Part shown: positions 34,235-46,099 of the stretch, piece by piece
How the letters are laid out: the number at the start of each line of letters is the position of its first letter
Numbering within the stretch: the stretch's first letter is position 1
DNA from: Diogma glabrata
Lineage: Eukaryota > Arthropoda > Insecta > Diptera > Cylindrotomidae
DNA: 64,000 nt
NCBI GenBank assembly: GCA_963693315.1
Contig: OY856188.1
Coordinates: 155,824,730-155,888,729, forward strand
Direction: 5' to 3'
Position numbers and translations under genes: made by a program
Notes under the pieces: model-generated
The model's input: the letters and a program-made list of their open reading frames with translations, nothing else
Told to the model about the DNA's origin: nothing
Databases searched by the model: none

Positions 34235-34270
34235 TATACGTGTCCCGGCGTTTCGCTGGGTCACGTCTAG
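34235..34270 (+). mobile_element. Possible Helitron 3' terminus (hairpin plus CTAG)
   Basis: ACGTGTCCCGGCG-TTT-CGCTGGGTCACGT forms a GC-rich hairpin followed at once by CTAG (34267-34270), the standard Helitron 3' end. The base after CTAG is G, not the expected T, and no 5' TC end was recognised upstream. It may be an old or truncated copy. Confidence 0.4.
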
Positions 34271-34434
34271 GAATCGAGATATATCGATTTGAAGTTAGTA
34301 TCATATAGGAGAAATTGTCACGTTTGGGGTTCTTTTTTTGACATAATTCGAGAACAACTAGTCCGATTTCGCTGAAACAAATTTAGAAATTAAGAATTAC
34401 TATTCCTTTAATCTACTGATATACTGTACTGAAA

Positions 34435-35000
34435 AAGTAACGAAAAAATAAAAAAAATTAAAATTAAATAAATAAGAAATAGAAAAAAAATAAAATAAAT
34501 AAATGAAATAAAAATAATAAAGTAAAATAAAAAAATAATAAAAATAATAAAATAAAAATATAACAAAAATATAAAAAAATAAAAAAAAAATTTAATAAAA
34601 AATGTATAAATAATAAAAACATAATAAATAAAAAATAAATAAATAATAAATGAACAATATAAAATAATCATAAATAATAAATAATCATAACAAATAATGA
34701 ATAATAAATAATAATATTAAATAATAATAATAATAGTAATAAATAATAATAAATAATAATAATAAATAATAATAATAATAAATAAAAATAATAATAAACA
34801 ATAATAATAAAAAAAAATAATAATAATAATATAATAAAATATAACAAAAATATAAAAATATAAAATAAAATTATACTAAAAATAATAAAATAAAATAAAT
34901 AAATAAAAAATAAAAAATAAAAATTAAAAAATAAAAAATAAAAAATAAAAAAATAATAAATAAAAAATATAAAAAAAATAAAATTAATACACAAAGACAC
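34435..35000. repeat. A-rich low-complexity tract (AAT/AAAT repeats)
   Basis: About 565 bp made almost wholly of AATAATAAA and AAATAAAA words. The long minus-strand Phe/Ile/Tyr open frames across it are artefacts. Confidence 0.9.
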
Positions 35001-35261
35001 ATAGACACATGTCCAAATACATTTAAAACAATAAATGTTGGAGTTTATTCCAGTAAAAATATTAAAAAAAAATTTCTATGGAAAATCAATATCCTTGTCA
35101 AAATGAGATACCTTTACTTAATTGTGAATAAAAGCGAAATGCGTTCATCGATTTTCATGATCTATGTCTCCTTTTGTGCACAGATTATGTGACTTTACGT
35201 CAAAGTAATAAGACTTGACACTTTTTCCGTTTTGAATTTTTCATGATTTTTTAAAAAACAA

Positions 35262-36110
35262 TTTTTTTATTTTTTTTATTCATAAATTACGGTCTGAAAG
35301 TTGCACATTTTTTAGAATAGCTCAAAAACTGTGAACCGCAAAACTCACCCAACTCGCTTGGGTCAAAAAAAGATTTTTTTACCCTTCGTACACCCATCCC
35401 TTAAACACAAAGAAATATAATTATTTGAGAGTTCGCTATGATTTTCGTTTAAAATATAGCAAACTTCCTGTATCTGTGAATTTTTTCAATTTTTCCTGTT
35501 AATCAGTGTCGAAACGTAGAGGGGTGGGGGGGACGGCATGAAAGTTGCACATTTTTTAGAATAACTCAAAAACTGTGAACCGCCAAATTCTAAAAAAAAT
35601 TGCAATGTTTATTAGATTTGGTGCTCTTTCAAATGAAACCCAAATTAAACCCAAATAAAACCTCAAATGAAACTCGCTTGGGTCAAAAAAAATTTGTTCA
35701 CCCTTCCCTACTCCGATCCCTTAAAATCACAAAAATATAATTATTTGAGACTTCGCTATAATTTTTGTTCAGAGTTTATCAATCTTCCTATCTCTTTGAA
35801 TTTTTTCAAATTTTTCTGTCAATTAAGCTCAAAATCCAAGGGGGGACCAACTTTTTGTGTCACTTTTGTGACAATAATTCAAAAACTGTACATTGCAAAA
35901 TTCTAAAAAAAATTGCAGTGTTTCTAAAATCAAGTGCTCTTTCAAATGATACCCCACTTGACTTGGTTTTAAATAATATTTTTACCCCTTCTCATTCCCA
36001 CCCCTCTAATAAATATAGTTATGAGTATTTGCCACTTTTCTATATTTTTCATTAAAAACCTACTAATTTTTCTATCATTCCAAATATATTTTAAGATTTT
36101 CGATGAAGTA
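35262..36110. repeat. Degenerate tandem array, ~285-320-bp period
   Basis: AACTCGCTTGGGTCAAAAAA (35350 and 35668; a weak third near 35950), GTTGCACATTTTTTAGAATA (35301 and 35543) and AAATATAATTATTTGAGA (35412 and 35734) recur in order. This gives about three diverged copies. The open frames at 35667-36055 are by-products. Confidence 0.75.
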
Positions 36111-37065
36111 GGGTCGGAGTTAATCGGGGTAATAAAACATTAAGAGAACGTCATTTTTCAAAATTATACAAAAAATGGTGAGGTGTGAAATTCCAGAATA
36201 CATTTTTAAGGAATACTGAAGTAAAGCCCTTTCATATGATTCCCTACTCGTCTCGATAAAAAAAATGTATGTTCTCAAGAGCTTCATCGTACCTTTGTAA
36301 AACAAACGAAATCAACTTTATTTATTTTTTAATCATCTTGTGTGGATAAGTTAGTTTTATAAGCACCTCAAATTTTAGGTCCACAGGATTAATGGTTTAC
36401 GAGATAATCAAAATAATGCTAAAAACACATTTTGCTCTTATCAATAGTGTTCCATATAAAAAACGAAACCCTAAACACCATAAAGTTTTGAAAAATCAAA
36501 CTTATATAATCGCTTACAGCAAATAATATAATTTATTGATTGGTTATTTTATTTTATTTACACTACAAACCAATTATGCTATACCTTGAAGGTCTTACTC
36601 GGTAAAGTGAATAGTCGGTCTTTAAAATAAAATAACAAAATAGCTATTTATGTATTAAAGGCGTAAATTAGATCTTTTTTTATATACTTTATGCCCGAAT
36701 TACATATATATTTATACAAATAGTAAAATGTTTGTTGTTTGATAATTATTTCCCTACATTTAGCAACCAATTTTTTTTTAATTTCCTTAATAATTTATTT
36801 AAAACATTGTGCTTTTCAATTTCATTTGATCTATCGTATTGCTAAGTAAGCATATTTCTTGCAAAATATTTTTTGAGAAAATTGTTAAATTCACTTAATA
36901 TTTTGTTAATTTTTTTCTAAATTTCTAAAGGAACCAATTTATTTAATTTTAATTGTATATAAAATTACAAACAAATAAAAAAATGCTTAGATTAAACAAT
37001 TTTTTCAAAATAAAATTTCACAAAACATTTATGCATGTTTGTAAATATATATGTATGTTTATGTC
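36111..37065. other. AT-rich non-coding DNA
   Basis: No coding or repeat signal was identified beyond simple AT-rich runs. Confidence 0.5.
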
Positions 37066-38320
37066 TTGATATCTCACAGCTCTGAGATATCAAGACATCG
37101 GTTTTGGCTAACGATTTTGATATAGTTTACGGCATAAAAATTTTATGAGGACATTGTTTTTAGTTATCGGCAGCGATGTATATTAAGCATAAATCTCTTT
37201 GTAAAAGTAAAAGTATTTATCTCTGTTTAGAAATGTATTACAAAACCAACACGAAACATCAATTCGTTGCCGGAAAATTATAACAGATCATATTAACATA
37301 ATTTAGTGAAAAGATGATACACTCAGCAAACTACTAAAAAACCTCTCCATTTAGCGTTTCGAAAAATATTACAAAATCAAAACTTCAGATTTCTTTCCGA
37401 AATCCAAAAATATTCTAAAAATTATAGTAAAATCAAAAATTTAAACTTTTTTTCAAAATTCTAAAAATATTCCAGAAATTATTACAAAATCAAAAATTTA
37501 AATCTATTCAAAAAATTTTAAATTATTGCAAAAATTATCAAAAAATCACAAATAAAAACTCTTTTCAAAATTTTAAAAATGTTTCAAAAATTATAACAAA
37601 ATCAAAAATTGAACTTTTTTTCAAAATTTTAAAAATATTCCAAAAATTCAAACTTTTTCCGTAATTCTCAAAACATTGCAAAAATTATAACAAAATCAAA
37701 ACAAAATCAAACTTTTTTCAAAATTCCAAAAATTATAATAAAATCAAAAATTTAAACTTTCTCAAAATTCTAAAAATATTCCAAAAATTCAAATTCAGAC
37801 CGAAGTAATTTATTTCAAAATTCTAAAACTATTGCAAAAATTATAACAAAATAAAAAAAAACAAACCTCAAAACAAAAATCAAAAATACAAACTTTTTTC
37901 CGAATTCCAAAAATATTCCAAAAATTATAATAAAATCAAAAATTTAAACTTTTTCAAAACTCTAAAAATATTCCGAAAATTCTTACAAAATCAAAAATTG
38001 AAACTTTTTTCAAAATTCCAAAAATTCCAAAAATTATAACAAAATCAAAGATTGAAATTCTTTTTCAGAATTCTAAATATATTGCAAAAATTATAGTAAA
38101 ATCAAAAATTGAAACTTTTTCCAATATTCTTATAATATTGCAAAACAAAATCAATAATACAAACTTTTTTCAAAATGCTAAAAGTATCGTAAAAATTATT
38201 ACAAAATCAAAAATGGAAATTTTTTCCAAATCAAAAATCTTTTTCCAAATTTTTAAAAATATCGCAAAAATTATAACAAAATCAAAAATACAAATTTATT
38301 TCAATATTCCAAAAATTATA
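37066..38320 (+). repeat. Third copy (C) of the minisatellite family
   Basis: It opens with a perfect hairpin, GTCTTGATATCTCA-CAGCTC-TGAGATATCAAGAC, then GATTTTGATATAGTTT, GGCAGCGATGTATAT and ACACGAAACATCAAT. The AGCAAACTACT...CTCTCCATTTAGCGTTTCG block (37325-37365) follows, then ~55-bp A-rich units to 38320. The block order matches copies A and B. The ~140-bp TTGACACACTTG units are absent here. No coding potential. Confidence 0.8.
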
Positions 38321-39539
38321 AATTAGTCCAAAAAAACATGTAGCGAACGATAACTAATTTAGTTATCACGCTTTCAGAATTTTTTAAATTATTAGTGTTC
38401 CTGTTTTCCGCGGTCAATGTAGCTCCGGCTAATGCTCACGGTTGGTCGTGGAATTTGGAAATAGGAACAAAAATCTTGTATAGACTGCTATAGTTTACAT
38501 GCATACACTACACAACACTGATAGAGAATAAAAAAAAGGAAGAAGGAAAATAAGGGAAGGGAAATCCACCTTCATCAGAACGCCTACTTACCCTACATAT
38601 ATCGTCAAACCGCCCGCCCGCGTCCTAATTTATCCTTACATCATTAGCGTAATCGTCGAATCACAAAAGAAAATAAAAATAGGCAAACAAAACACAAAGT
38701 TTTCAAATATAAGAAAATTTTAAAAAAAATATTTATTTAATAATTTATTTAACTTAAAACTTACCCGCCACCGTATACAGGACCTAAAATTATGGACGAC
38801 ACAACATGAATATATTTTTTTCTCTATATGTTTTAACAATCAAAGTTTGTAGTTTTGATCTTTATTATTTTCTTCTTATTTATGTTGAAAGCTGATTTAA
38901 ATGTTGAATGTTGAATGAAAATTTGAATATAAGATTGAATATAATATATGAGTTAAACATATATGATGTGGATTCATATAATTGTTTTGGGTGATTAGCT
39001 ATTTCTGATGATGAAATTATTTTAGGTAATACTATTTACACATATGTTTTTTTTTAATATGAATCGTTATGTGAAATAAAATTTCAATGAAGTTTTATTA
39101 TTTAATTAATTTAGAATGACCATCAAAGTTGGCATAATTATAATTAATGCACTGATCCCACATTTACAAAGAAAAAGGTTTGTAATATTAATAGTTGGAA
39201 CACTGTAGCTACCATAAGTATAAGTATCAAGTTTACACATAAGTATGAGTATTATGTTTATTAAAGTTCCGTTAATGAATTTTGAACTATATTAGATTTG
39301 ATAACAATCTACCAAAGATTTATTTATATTTTTATTTTATTATCTCTTAAAAAAATATTGCGACGCTGATGCATAGGCTGACTTCACCACAGCTCTGGAA
39401 ACATAGTGTTCTGGATATATAATGAGCTAATATCTATAAAATACTTTAATTAAAAGCTAACCAATATTATGGACTTCGTAGTTCTAATAATAAAAATATT
39501 AAAGCAGGCAGTAGTATTCCAACAAACATAAATTCTGTT
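38321..39539. other. Non-coding DNA between repeats
   Basis: No reading frame or family was recognised. 38340-38480 is less AT-rich and contains TTCCGCGGTCAATGTAGC. It could be a relic of unknown origin. Confidence 0.45.
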
Positions 39540-42120
39540 GTACGAAAAAAAGTAAAAAAATTTTATCGGAAGTGACAAAGCGGAAGTTAGGATGCAGAAC
39601 TGTTGTAAACTTTACTAAATGGGTATGTACCAAATTTCATCCAACTCGATTATTAGGTACAGAAGTTATTGAGCTTCCAAAATAACAGATGCTTGGAGGA
39701 CCCCCTACCACTTTGTTCACTATCGCTAAAAAAACTAATCAGTTCCTTGCCATACATATTTGCATCTTTTTGCAAAGTGTAATCAAAATTACTTAACGAA
39801 CGAATGTTGTATGTTTCCAACAAACATTGAAACAATAAACAGGTGTTCGGGAGGACCCCACCACTTATCCCAATATTGTCCAAAAACTAGTCAATTCTTT
39901 GTCAATAAAGTCTTTATCTTTTTTCAAAGTGCCATTAAAATTGATTAATGAATGAAATCTGTATGCTCCCAACAAACTTTAAAAACCAAGTGTAAAAAGT
40001 CAGCAGTTGTATGGTAGATCCCCCGCCACTTTGATCAATGTGTCCCAAAAGATGATAATTATCTTCTTACACTAATTGAAATTTTTCCATAAGTTTTATC
40101 ATAATCACTTCATTATTGTAGGCTGTAGTGTGCATAAAGATACTGAAAAAACTGCCAACAAGTAAAAAAAATTTTTTTTTACCGGAAGCAAAAAACCGGA
40201 AGTTGGGATGCAGAATTTTTGTAAATCATACTAAATGCTTATGTACAAAGTTTCATCCAATTCGATTATCAGGTACAGATGTTATTGAGCGTTCAAAAAA
40301 ACAGGTGCTCCAGGGACCCCCCACCACTTTGTTCACTATCGCTCAAAAACTAATCAGTTCTTTGCCATACATGTTTGCATCTTTTTCCAAAGTATCATCA
40401 AAATTCGTTCACGAACGAATGCTGTGTGCTCCCAACAAACATTGAAAAAAGTGTGACACATTAAACAGGTGTTCGGGAGGACCCCCACCACTTATTCCAA
40501 TATTATCCAAAAACTAATCAGTTCTTTGTTACTTAAGTCTCCATCATTTGCCAAAGTGTCATTAAAATTGAATAATGAATGAAGTCTGTATGCTCCCAAC
40601 AAACTTAAAAAACAAAATGTGAAAAGTCAGCATTTGTATGGTAGACCCCCCACCACTTTGATCAATGTGTTTTAAAACATGATAATTATCTTTTCACACT
40701 AATTGGAACCCTATTCCATAAGTTTCATCATAATCACTTCATTATTGTAGGCTGTAGTGTGCATAAAGACACTGAAAAAACTTCAAAAAAGTACAAAAAA
40801 ATTTTTTTACCGGAAGTGAAAAACCGGAAGTTGGGATGCGGAACTATTTTAAACCGTACTACATACTCATGTACCAAGTTTCATCCAATTCGCTTATCAC
40901 GTACAGAAGTTATAGAGCTTTCAAAAAAACAGGTGCTCCAGGGACCCCCCACCACTTTGTTCACTATCGCTCAAAAACTAATCAGTTCTTTGCCATACAT
41001 GTTTGCATCTTTTTCCAAAGTGTCATCAAAATTCGTTAACGAACGAATGCTGTGTGCTCTCAACAAACATTGAAAAAAGTGTGACACATTAAACAGGTGT
41101 TCGGGAGGACCCCCACAACTTATTCCAATATTATCCAAAAACTTATCAGTTCTTTGTTACTTAAGTCTCCATCATTTGCCAAAGTGTCATTAAAATTGAA
41201 TAATGAATGAAGTCTGTATGCTCCCAACAAACTTAAAAAACAAAGTGTGAAAAGTCAGCATTTGTATGGTAGACCCCCCACCACTTTGATCAATGTGTCC
41301 CAAAACATGATAATTATCTTTTCACACTAATTGGAACCCTATTCCATAAGTTTCATCATAATCACTTCATTATTGTAGGCTGTAGTGTGCATAAAGACAC
41401 TGAAAAAACTTCAAAAAAGTACAAAAAAATTTTTTTTACCGGAAGTGAAAAACCGGAAGTTGGGATGCAGAACTATTTTAAACCGTACTACATACTCATG
41501 TACCAAGTTTCATCCAATTCGCTTATCAGGTACAGAAGTTATAGAGCTTTCAAAAAAACAGGTGCTCCAGGGACCCCCAGCACTTTGTTCACTATCGCTC
41601 AAAAACTAATCAGTTCTTTGTCATACATGTTTGCATCTTTTTCCAAAGTGTCATCAAAATTCATTCACGAATGAATGTTTTATGCTCCCAACAAACATAA
41701 AAACTTGTGGAAAAAACCACCTGTTGTATGGTGGACCCCCCAACCCTTTATCCAATGTGCTCCAAAAGCTGATAAAATCTTTCTCATGTTTTTTAAAAGC
41801 TTTTCGCAACGTTTCATGAAAATCGATCGGTAATTGTAGGCTACAGTAGGGATAAACACCTGAAATAAAAACTTTTTAACCGGAAGTGACAAACCAGAAG
41901 TTGGTATGCTGAAATATTGGAAACAGTATTAAAACCTTATATACTAAGTTTCAATAAGATCATAGATCGATATCAGAAGTTATTTAAGATTTAAACTTAG
42001 AGGTGTTCGGGAGACCCCCCGCCATTTTGTCCAAATTTAAAATGAATCCAGATCTTCTATTTTCAAGTGAACCTGTATCATTTGCCAAAGTTTCATCAAG
42101 ATCCTATGCAGAAAACTCAG
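39540..42120. repeat. 628-bp higher-order tandem repeat array
   Basis: GGCTGTAGTGTGCATAAAGA marks unit boundaries at 40121, 40750 and 41378 (period 628-629 bp), with an earlier diverged unit from about 39540. A shortened last unit ends at a variant boundary at 41839, followed by a partial unit to about 42120. Within each unit are three related sub-blocks of about 170-250 bp. Each is centred on a CCCCCACCACTTTGTTCAC-like or CCCCCACCACTTATTCC-like word followed by CAAAAACTAATCAG, and ends with CTCCCAACAAAC. The open frames in several units are repeat by-products that keep no consistent protein. Confidence 0.9.
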
Positions 42121-42248
42121 AAAACGCAGAAAGCAAAATTTACCTCCGTTTATGTTTAGATACACAAATTTATTTCTGCAGTCAGAAAATAAAAAATAAA
42201 ACAGTTTAATAACATGAACTGGATTTTGTTATATAACTTTTTTGGTAT

Positions 42249-42600
42249 TTCCTTCTTATAATACAGGTTTTGCAGTCCAAATTCAACATTGTGCAAATCA
42301 AATTTAACTTTTGCAAATCAAATTCCACCTGTTTTCAAATCTAATTCAACTTTTTGCAAATCAAATTTAATATTTGGCAAATCAAATTCAACTTTTTGCA
42401 AATCAAATCCAATTTTTTGCTCTTCAATTTGAACAAAAAATTGAATTTGATTTGCAAAATATTGAATCTGATTTGCAAAAAGTTGAATTTGATTTGCAAA
42501 AAGTTGAATTTGATTTGCAAAAGTTGAATTTGAATTGCAAAATGTTAAATTGATTTGCAAAATGTTGAATTTGGACTGCAAAACCAAATACAGAAGGCAT
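42249..42600. repeat. ~350-bp palindrome built from 21-bp repeats
   Basis: The left half (42266-42420) holds tandem copies of CAAATCAAATTCAACTTTTTG. The right half (42430-42585) holds the same unit inverted (CAAAAAGTTGAATTTGATTTG). The outer edges GGTTTTGCAGTCCAAATTC and GAATTTGGACTGCAAAACC match exactly, and partial symmetry continues outward to CCTTCT / AGAAGG. The centre is TTTGCTCTTCAATTTGAAC. Transcribed, it would form a long double-stranded hairpin. Confidence 0.88.
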
Positions 42601-42735
42601 TTCAAATTTTAATAAATTTTTTATCAGCTGTCTGCAGCAAAATGTTTGAAATCATCGATTTTTCGATCTTCGATAATTTATCATAAAAATCGATGATTTG
42701 GTATGTTGGGCACTTAAAAAAAGTAAAATTTCAGA

Positions 42736-43380
42736 GATCAAAAACTTTTTCTAAAAATGTGTGTTTTATTAATATTTTAAACAAGCTCGTAAATCAGCAA
42801 AATCCGACATGGTTAAGAAACTAGAGGCTTTCTACTAGTAAAAAAGTTGGCTTTTTAAAACCCTTATAACGACTATTTGGATAATAATATTTATAAAAAC
42901 TTCATACATTTAGAATCTTTGGAATCTTGTATATCAATTTCTTCTACAAATAATCCTCTGCAGTTAGAGGTTCCTGAGGGAGCAGCTCCAACAAAACAGC
43001 TTGTAAACACAAAATGCTTTTGAAAAAACCGGCACTCTAAAGGTCGCATTTGTGAAGCCAGATCAAAAATTTTTTCTAAAAATGTGTGTTTTATAAACAT
43101 CTTGGACAACTTCGTAAATAAGCAAAATCCGACTCATAGTTAAGAAAAAAGCTTTCTACTAGAAAAACAATTTTTTTAAACGCACTTTAACGGCCGTTTG
43201 GATACTAATATTTTTAAAAACTTCATAAATTTAGAATCTATGGAAACATTTTAATCCGTTTCTTTTAAATATGAACGTCTGCAGTTAGAGGTTTTTGATT
43301 TGTCGGCTTTAACAAAATAGTTTGCAACAATCCCCAACAACAAGGAAAATATAAAAAAGAAAAAGATTTGAATAGAAGAA
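42736..43380. repeat. Direct duplication, ~324-bp period
   Basis: AGATCAAAAA...TTCTAAAAATGTGTGTTTTA occurs at 42736 and 43060. AGCAAAATCCGAC, GCTTTCTACTAG, AAAAACTTCATA.ATTTAGAATCT and CTGCAGTTAGAGG follow in the same order in both halves. The copies are diverged and non-coding. Confidence 0.82.
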
Positions 43381-44718
43381 ATTAATTTTTTTTCTTAGAA
43401 ATAAACTATTATGATATTTCGCAGTAATTGCATGACGTATGATATGGAAGAGGCTTGCGGGGAGTTTTTCATATAGTATTATACATTGTCACACATATGT
43501 TCCGTGGTAGATTTGATATTTGTTTTTTCGTTCGTAAAACGTTCCAAAATTGCAAAGACGTAGTTTTGCTTATATGTGAGCTAATTTTCTTTTAAAAATT
43601 TGTTCGATATCTGTTTGTAATTAGTTTGTTTTGTATAAACTAATCTGAAACATCAGATTCTACTTGTACAGAAAACTGTCTGATCTTGAAATCTGCCTAT
43701 TTCTAGCGGACATCCTGCCGCCTGGACATTTTATATTAGAGTTTGTTTTTAATTTAATTAATAAAAAAGTTTGTGGAAGTAAATATAACCATTGAAAAAC
43801 AAATTAAAATGGGGAAAAAATAAATCAAATTTGACAGATTTGCGATCACGATTTGTTTTGTCTCTTTTCGTACATTTTTGTAGTTACGTTCTCTCTATAT
43901 CAAAGACAAAAACTTATTAAAAGAATGTTATATCTCAAATTTTTTTAAATTTTATACGATGTTAGATTGCATTTGTCAAAATCATTTGTTACAGACTTTA
44001 AAATGTGGAGAAATAATAAGCTGCATCTATGTTAATTATGTTTTCCTTGTTCTGGTGAATAGATACACTCTCATAGGCATCTATATAGTTCTCGTATCTC
44101 GAATGTGTTTTTGAAGTGAAAACTTCTTTAGGCGTGTTGTGGGATGTTGTATGGGGAAAAATTTATATATTCGTCTCATCGTCATGCTAAATAATTATTA
44201 AATATAAAATAAATACTAAAAGATAGTGAGATAAATTGTAATCATTTGTTATATTCTTATTTCTTATTCCCATTTTCTTGATTTATGGAAGTGTGGCATA
44301 GTAAGTAAAGATTTTCTCGTATTTTTAAGTAAAATAAAAAAAATTGTTCTTATCATTGATTTGTGTATTTTTCTTTATACTTTTTAATAAAGAAAACGCA
44401 ATTGATAGTACGAATAACCTAAGTATTGTTAAAATTAATAATAATATATTATAAATAATTTTACTCTCGATCTTTTGATTCATACATATTTAATTTTTTT
44501 ATTTTTTATTGAATTTGATCTTTTTTTCAGTTAATAACAGTGTGTAAGTATGGTAGGATAAGCAAAGATTTTGCTGTATTTAGACGATAAAAACACAGCT
44601 ATTTCACAGTTTTAAGTTTTCACTTCTGTCTGCACTCCTCAAGACTCTCTTCTTATTTTATTTTTATTTGGTATTCGAAATTTAAGTGTTATTTGTGAGC
44701 TGAGTAGGGTATAATCCA
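43381..44718. other. AT-rich non-coding DNA
   Basis: A weak direct repeat (TAGTAAGTAAAGATTTTCTCG near 44299 and GATAAGCAAAGATTTTGCTG near 44556) is the only structure seen. No gene is recognised. Confidence 0.5.
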
Positions 44719-44985
44719 CTATGTGTGATTTGCTATATAAATATGTTCCTTGAATTTTGTTTCAATGTTGAGTTTTGTTTGGTCTATATAAACTTTATTG
44801 CAGTCACCACAAATAATTTTGTAAATCCTCAGTTTCTTAAGATTTTCTGGTTTTTTTAAAGTTACCTAAGATGTCTTTTAATTGGTTTGTTGTTGCATAA
44901 AACTATTTTAAGTTTGTGTTTATTTAACACTGTAAATGCTTTGTTTGTTATTCTTGGGTTGAAGTTGAATTTTACTCCCATGGTG
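44719..44985 (-). pseudogene. Second Penelope-like C-terminal fragment with GIY-YIG-like domain
   Basis: Minus strand: MGVKFNFNPRITNKAF, LNKHKLKIVLCNN, LKDILGNFKK, then after a one-base shift LKKLRIYKIICGDCNKVYID and NIETKFKEHIYIANH, then a stop. The layout of linker, (G)IY, CGDC and YI(G) matches 9837-10022 and other Penelope-like elements. GIY has become RIY, and the YIG Gly is Asp. With two frame changes it is a dead fragment, related to but distinct from the first copy. It abuts the gag start at 45091 on the opposite strand. Confidence 0.75.
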
Positions 44986-45090
44986 TTGTTTTAAATACCT
45001 CTAGAGGGTTGTTTGTTGATTTTGTTTTCTTTTTTTGTTTTTATATTATAGTAAGTTTTTAGATTAGTTAAAGTGAGCTTTGGTGGTAAA

Positions 45091-46060
45091 ATGGCGGAGC
45101 TAAGTTCCAACTCCAAAAAAATAATTTGTAGGCCCAAATTTTTCAATTTGAGCGAACGCTATATGCAAAATAAACTTGCAGCAGTTTGCCCATCAACAGT
45201 TCATGGCACAGCGGCACATGCCACAACCTCCAACAACTGAACCAGATGTAGCTACAGTGAGCAATAATAATTTTGTTAAATTTAAAGATCCGCAAAATTT
45301 GTTTGACCAAAACGCAATTGTTTAGTTCAGGATGTTGGAACTAAAATTTTTTAGTTCGAATGTTAGGTCAGAAATGACCAAATATTCACATGCATCAAGT
45401 GCAATTGATTCACAATTGCACAACAAATTGGCACCGTTGCTCTTTAAAGAGATAGGTGATACTCCTTATACTACCTTTAAGATTGAGGTAATTAAAATTT
45501 TGGGCGACAGCGAAAAGGCAAAAATTAATAATATTTTGCATAAATTAGTATTAGGTGATGAAAAACCTACACAGTTGCTAGCTGAACTCCGAATTAACGG
45601 TGCTTATATGAACGATGGCATTATCAAATAACTTTGAATGGCACGTCTTCTTGAAAGCATTCAACTTGTGTTATCGTCTTTCGAAAACGATTTGCCATTA
45701 ACGTTGTTGGCAGAACGTGCCGACAATCTTATGGAAACGTTGTCACAGGGACAAATTTTCGCAATGAACTACTTCTACTTCTGCACAATCAACTAACTCA
45801 AACCGGTTTCATCAAAGTGCTTCTCAACATAAAAAAATCAAAACATTAATGAAATTCTTAATAATTTTAAAACGCAAATGCTGAGTGAAATTCACTCGAT
45901 AGTAAATGCTGGTCATAAGTCGCGCCCTAAATCTCGTGATAACCGTCGGAGTACTTCTAGATCAAAGTCTAGAAAATTAAAAATTAATTCGGACATTTGT
46001 TTTTACCACTCCATATTTAAAGACAAAGCACAACGCTGCGTCACTGGATGTTTTTTAAAA
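45091..46060 (+). pseudogene. Gypsy-type (CsRn1-like) LTR retrotransposon gag, broken
   Basis: From ATG 45091 (MAELSSNSKK), with at least one early frame change, the main frame runs QQFAHQQFMAQRHMPQPP, FVKFKDPQNLFDQNAIV, FRMLELKFFSSNVRSEMTKY, EIGDTPYTTFKIEVIKILG and LVLGDEKPTQLLAEL. After stops near 45629 come RLLESIQLVLSSFENDLPLT and LAERADNLMETL. A basic stretch SRPKSRDNRRSTSRSKSRK leads to CFYHSIFKDKAQRCVTGC. That last motif is C-X2-H-X9-C-X3-C, the unusual CHCC finger known from the CsRn1 clade of Ty3/gypsy elements. Gag would form the particle shell and bind RNA. No protease, polymerase or LTR was found. A different sequence takes over after about 46060. Confidence 0.78.
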
Positions 46061-46099
46061 AGGTTTAATATTTCCACAACATTTTTAAAATCACATCCA

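Noticed and set aside
34408..35000. Hydrophobic Phe/Ile/Tyr frames that look like membrane proteins
   Set aside because: They come from reading the complement of an AAT/AAAT low-complexity tract.
40128..41819. A repeated ~100-residue frame (KKLPTSKK/LPEAKNRKLGC type) in several copies, which could be taken for a gene family
   Set aside because: The frame exists because the 628-bp satellite unit is duplicated. It ends differently among copies, is absent in the first and last units and has no domain.
39540..42120. CRISPR-like regular repeats
   Set aside because: Units are 628 bp with diverged sub-blocks, not short identical repeats with unique spacers, and the genome is eukaryotic.
42266..42585. 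21-bp repeats as a CRISPR array
   Set aside because: There are no spacers; units are adjacent and reverse orientation at the centre, so it is a palindromic minisatellite.
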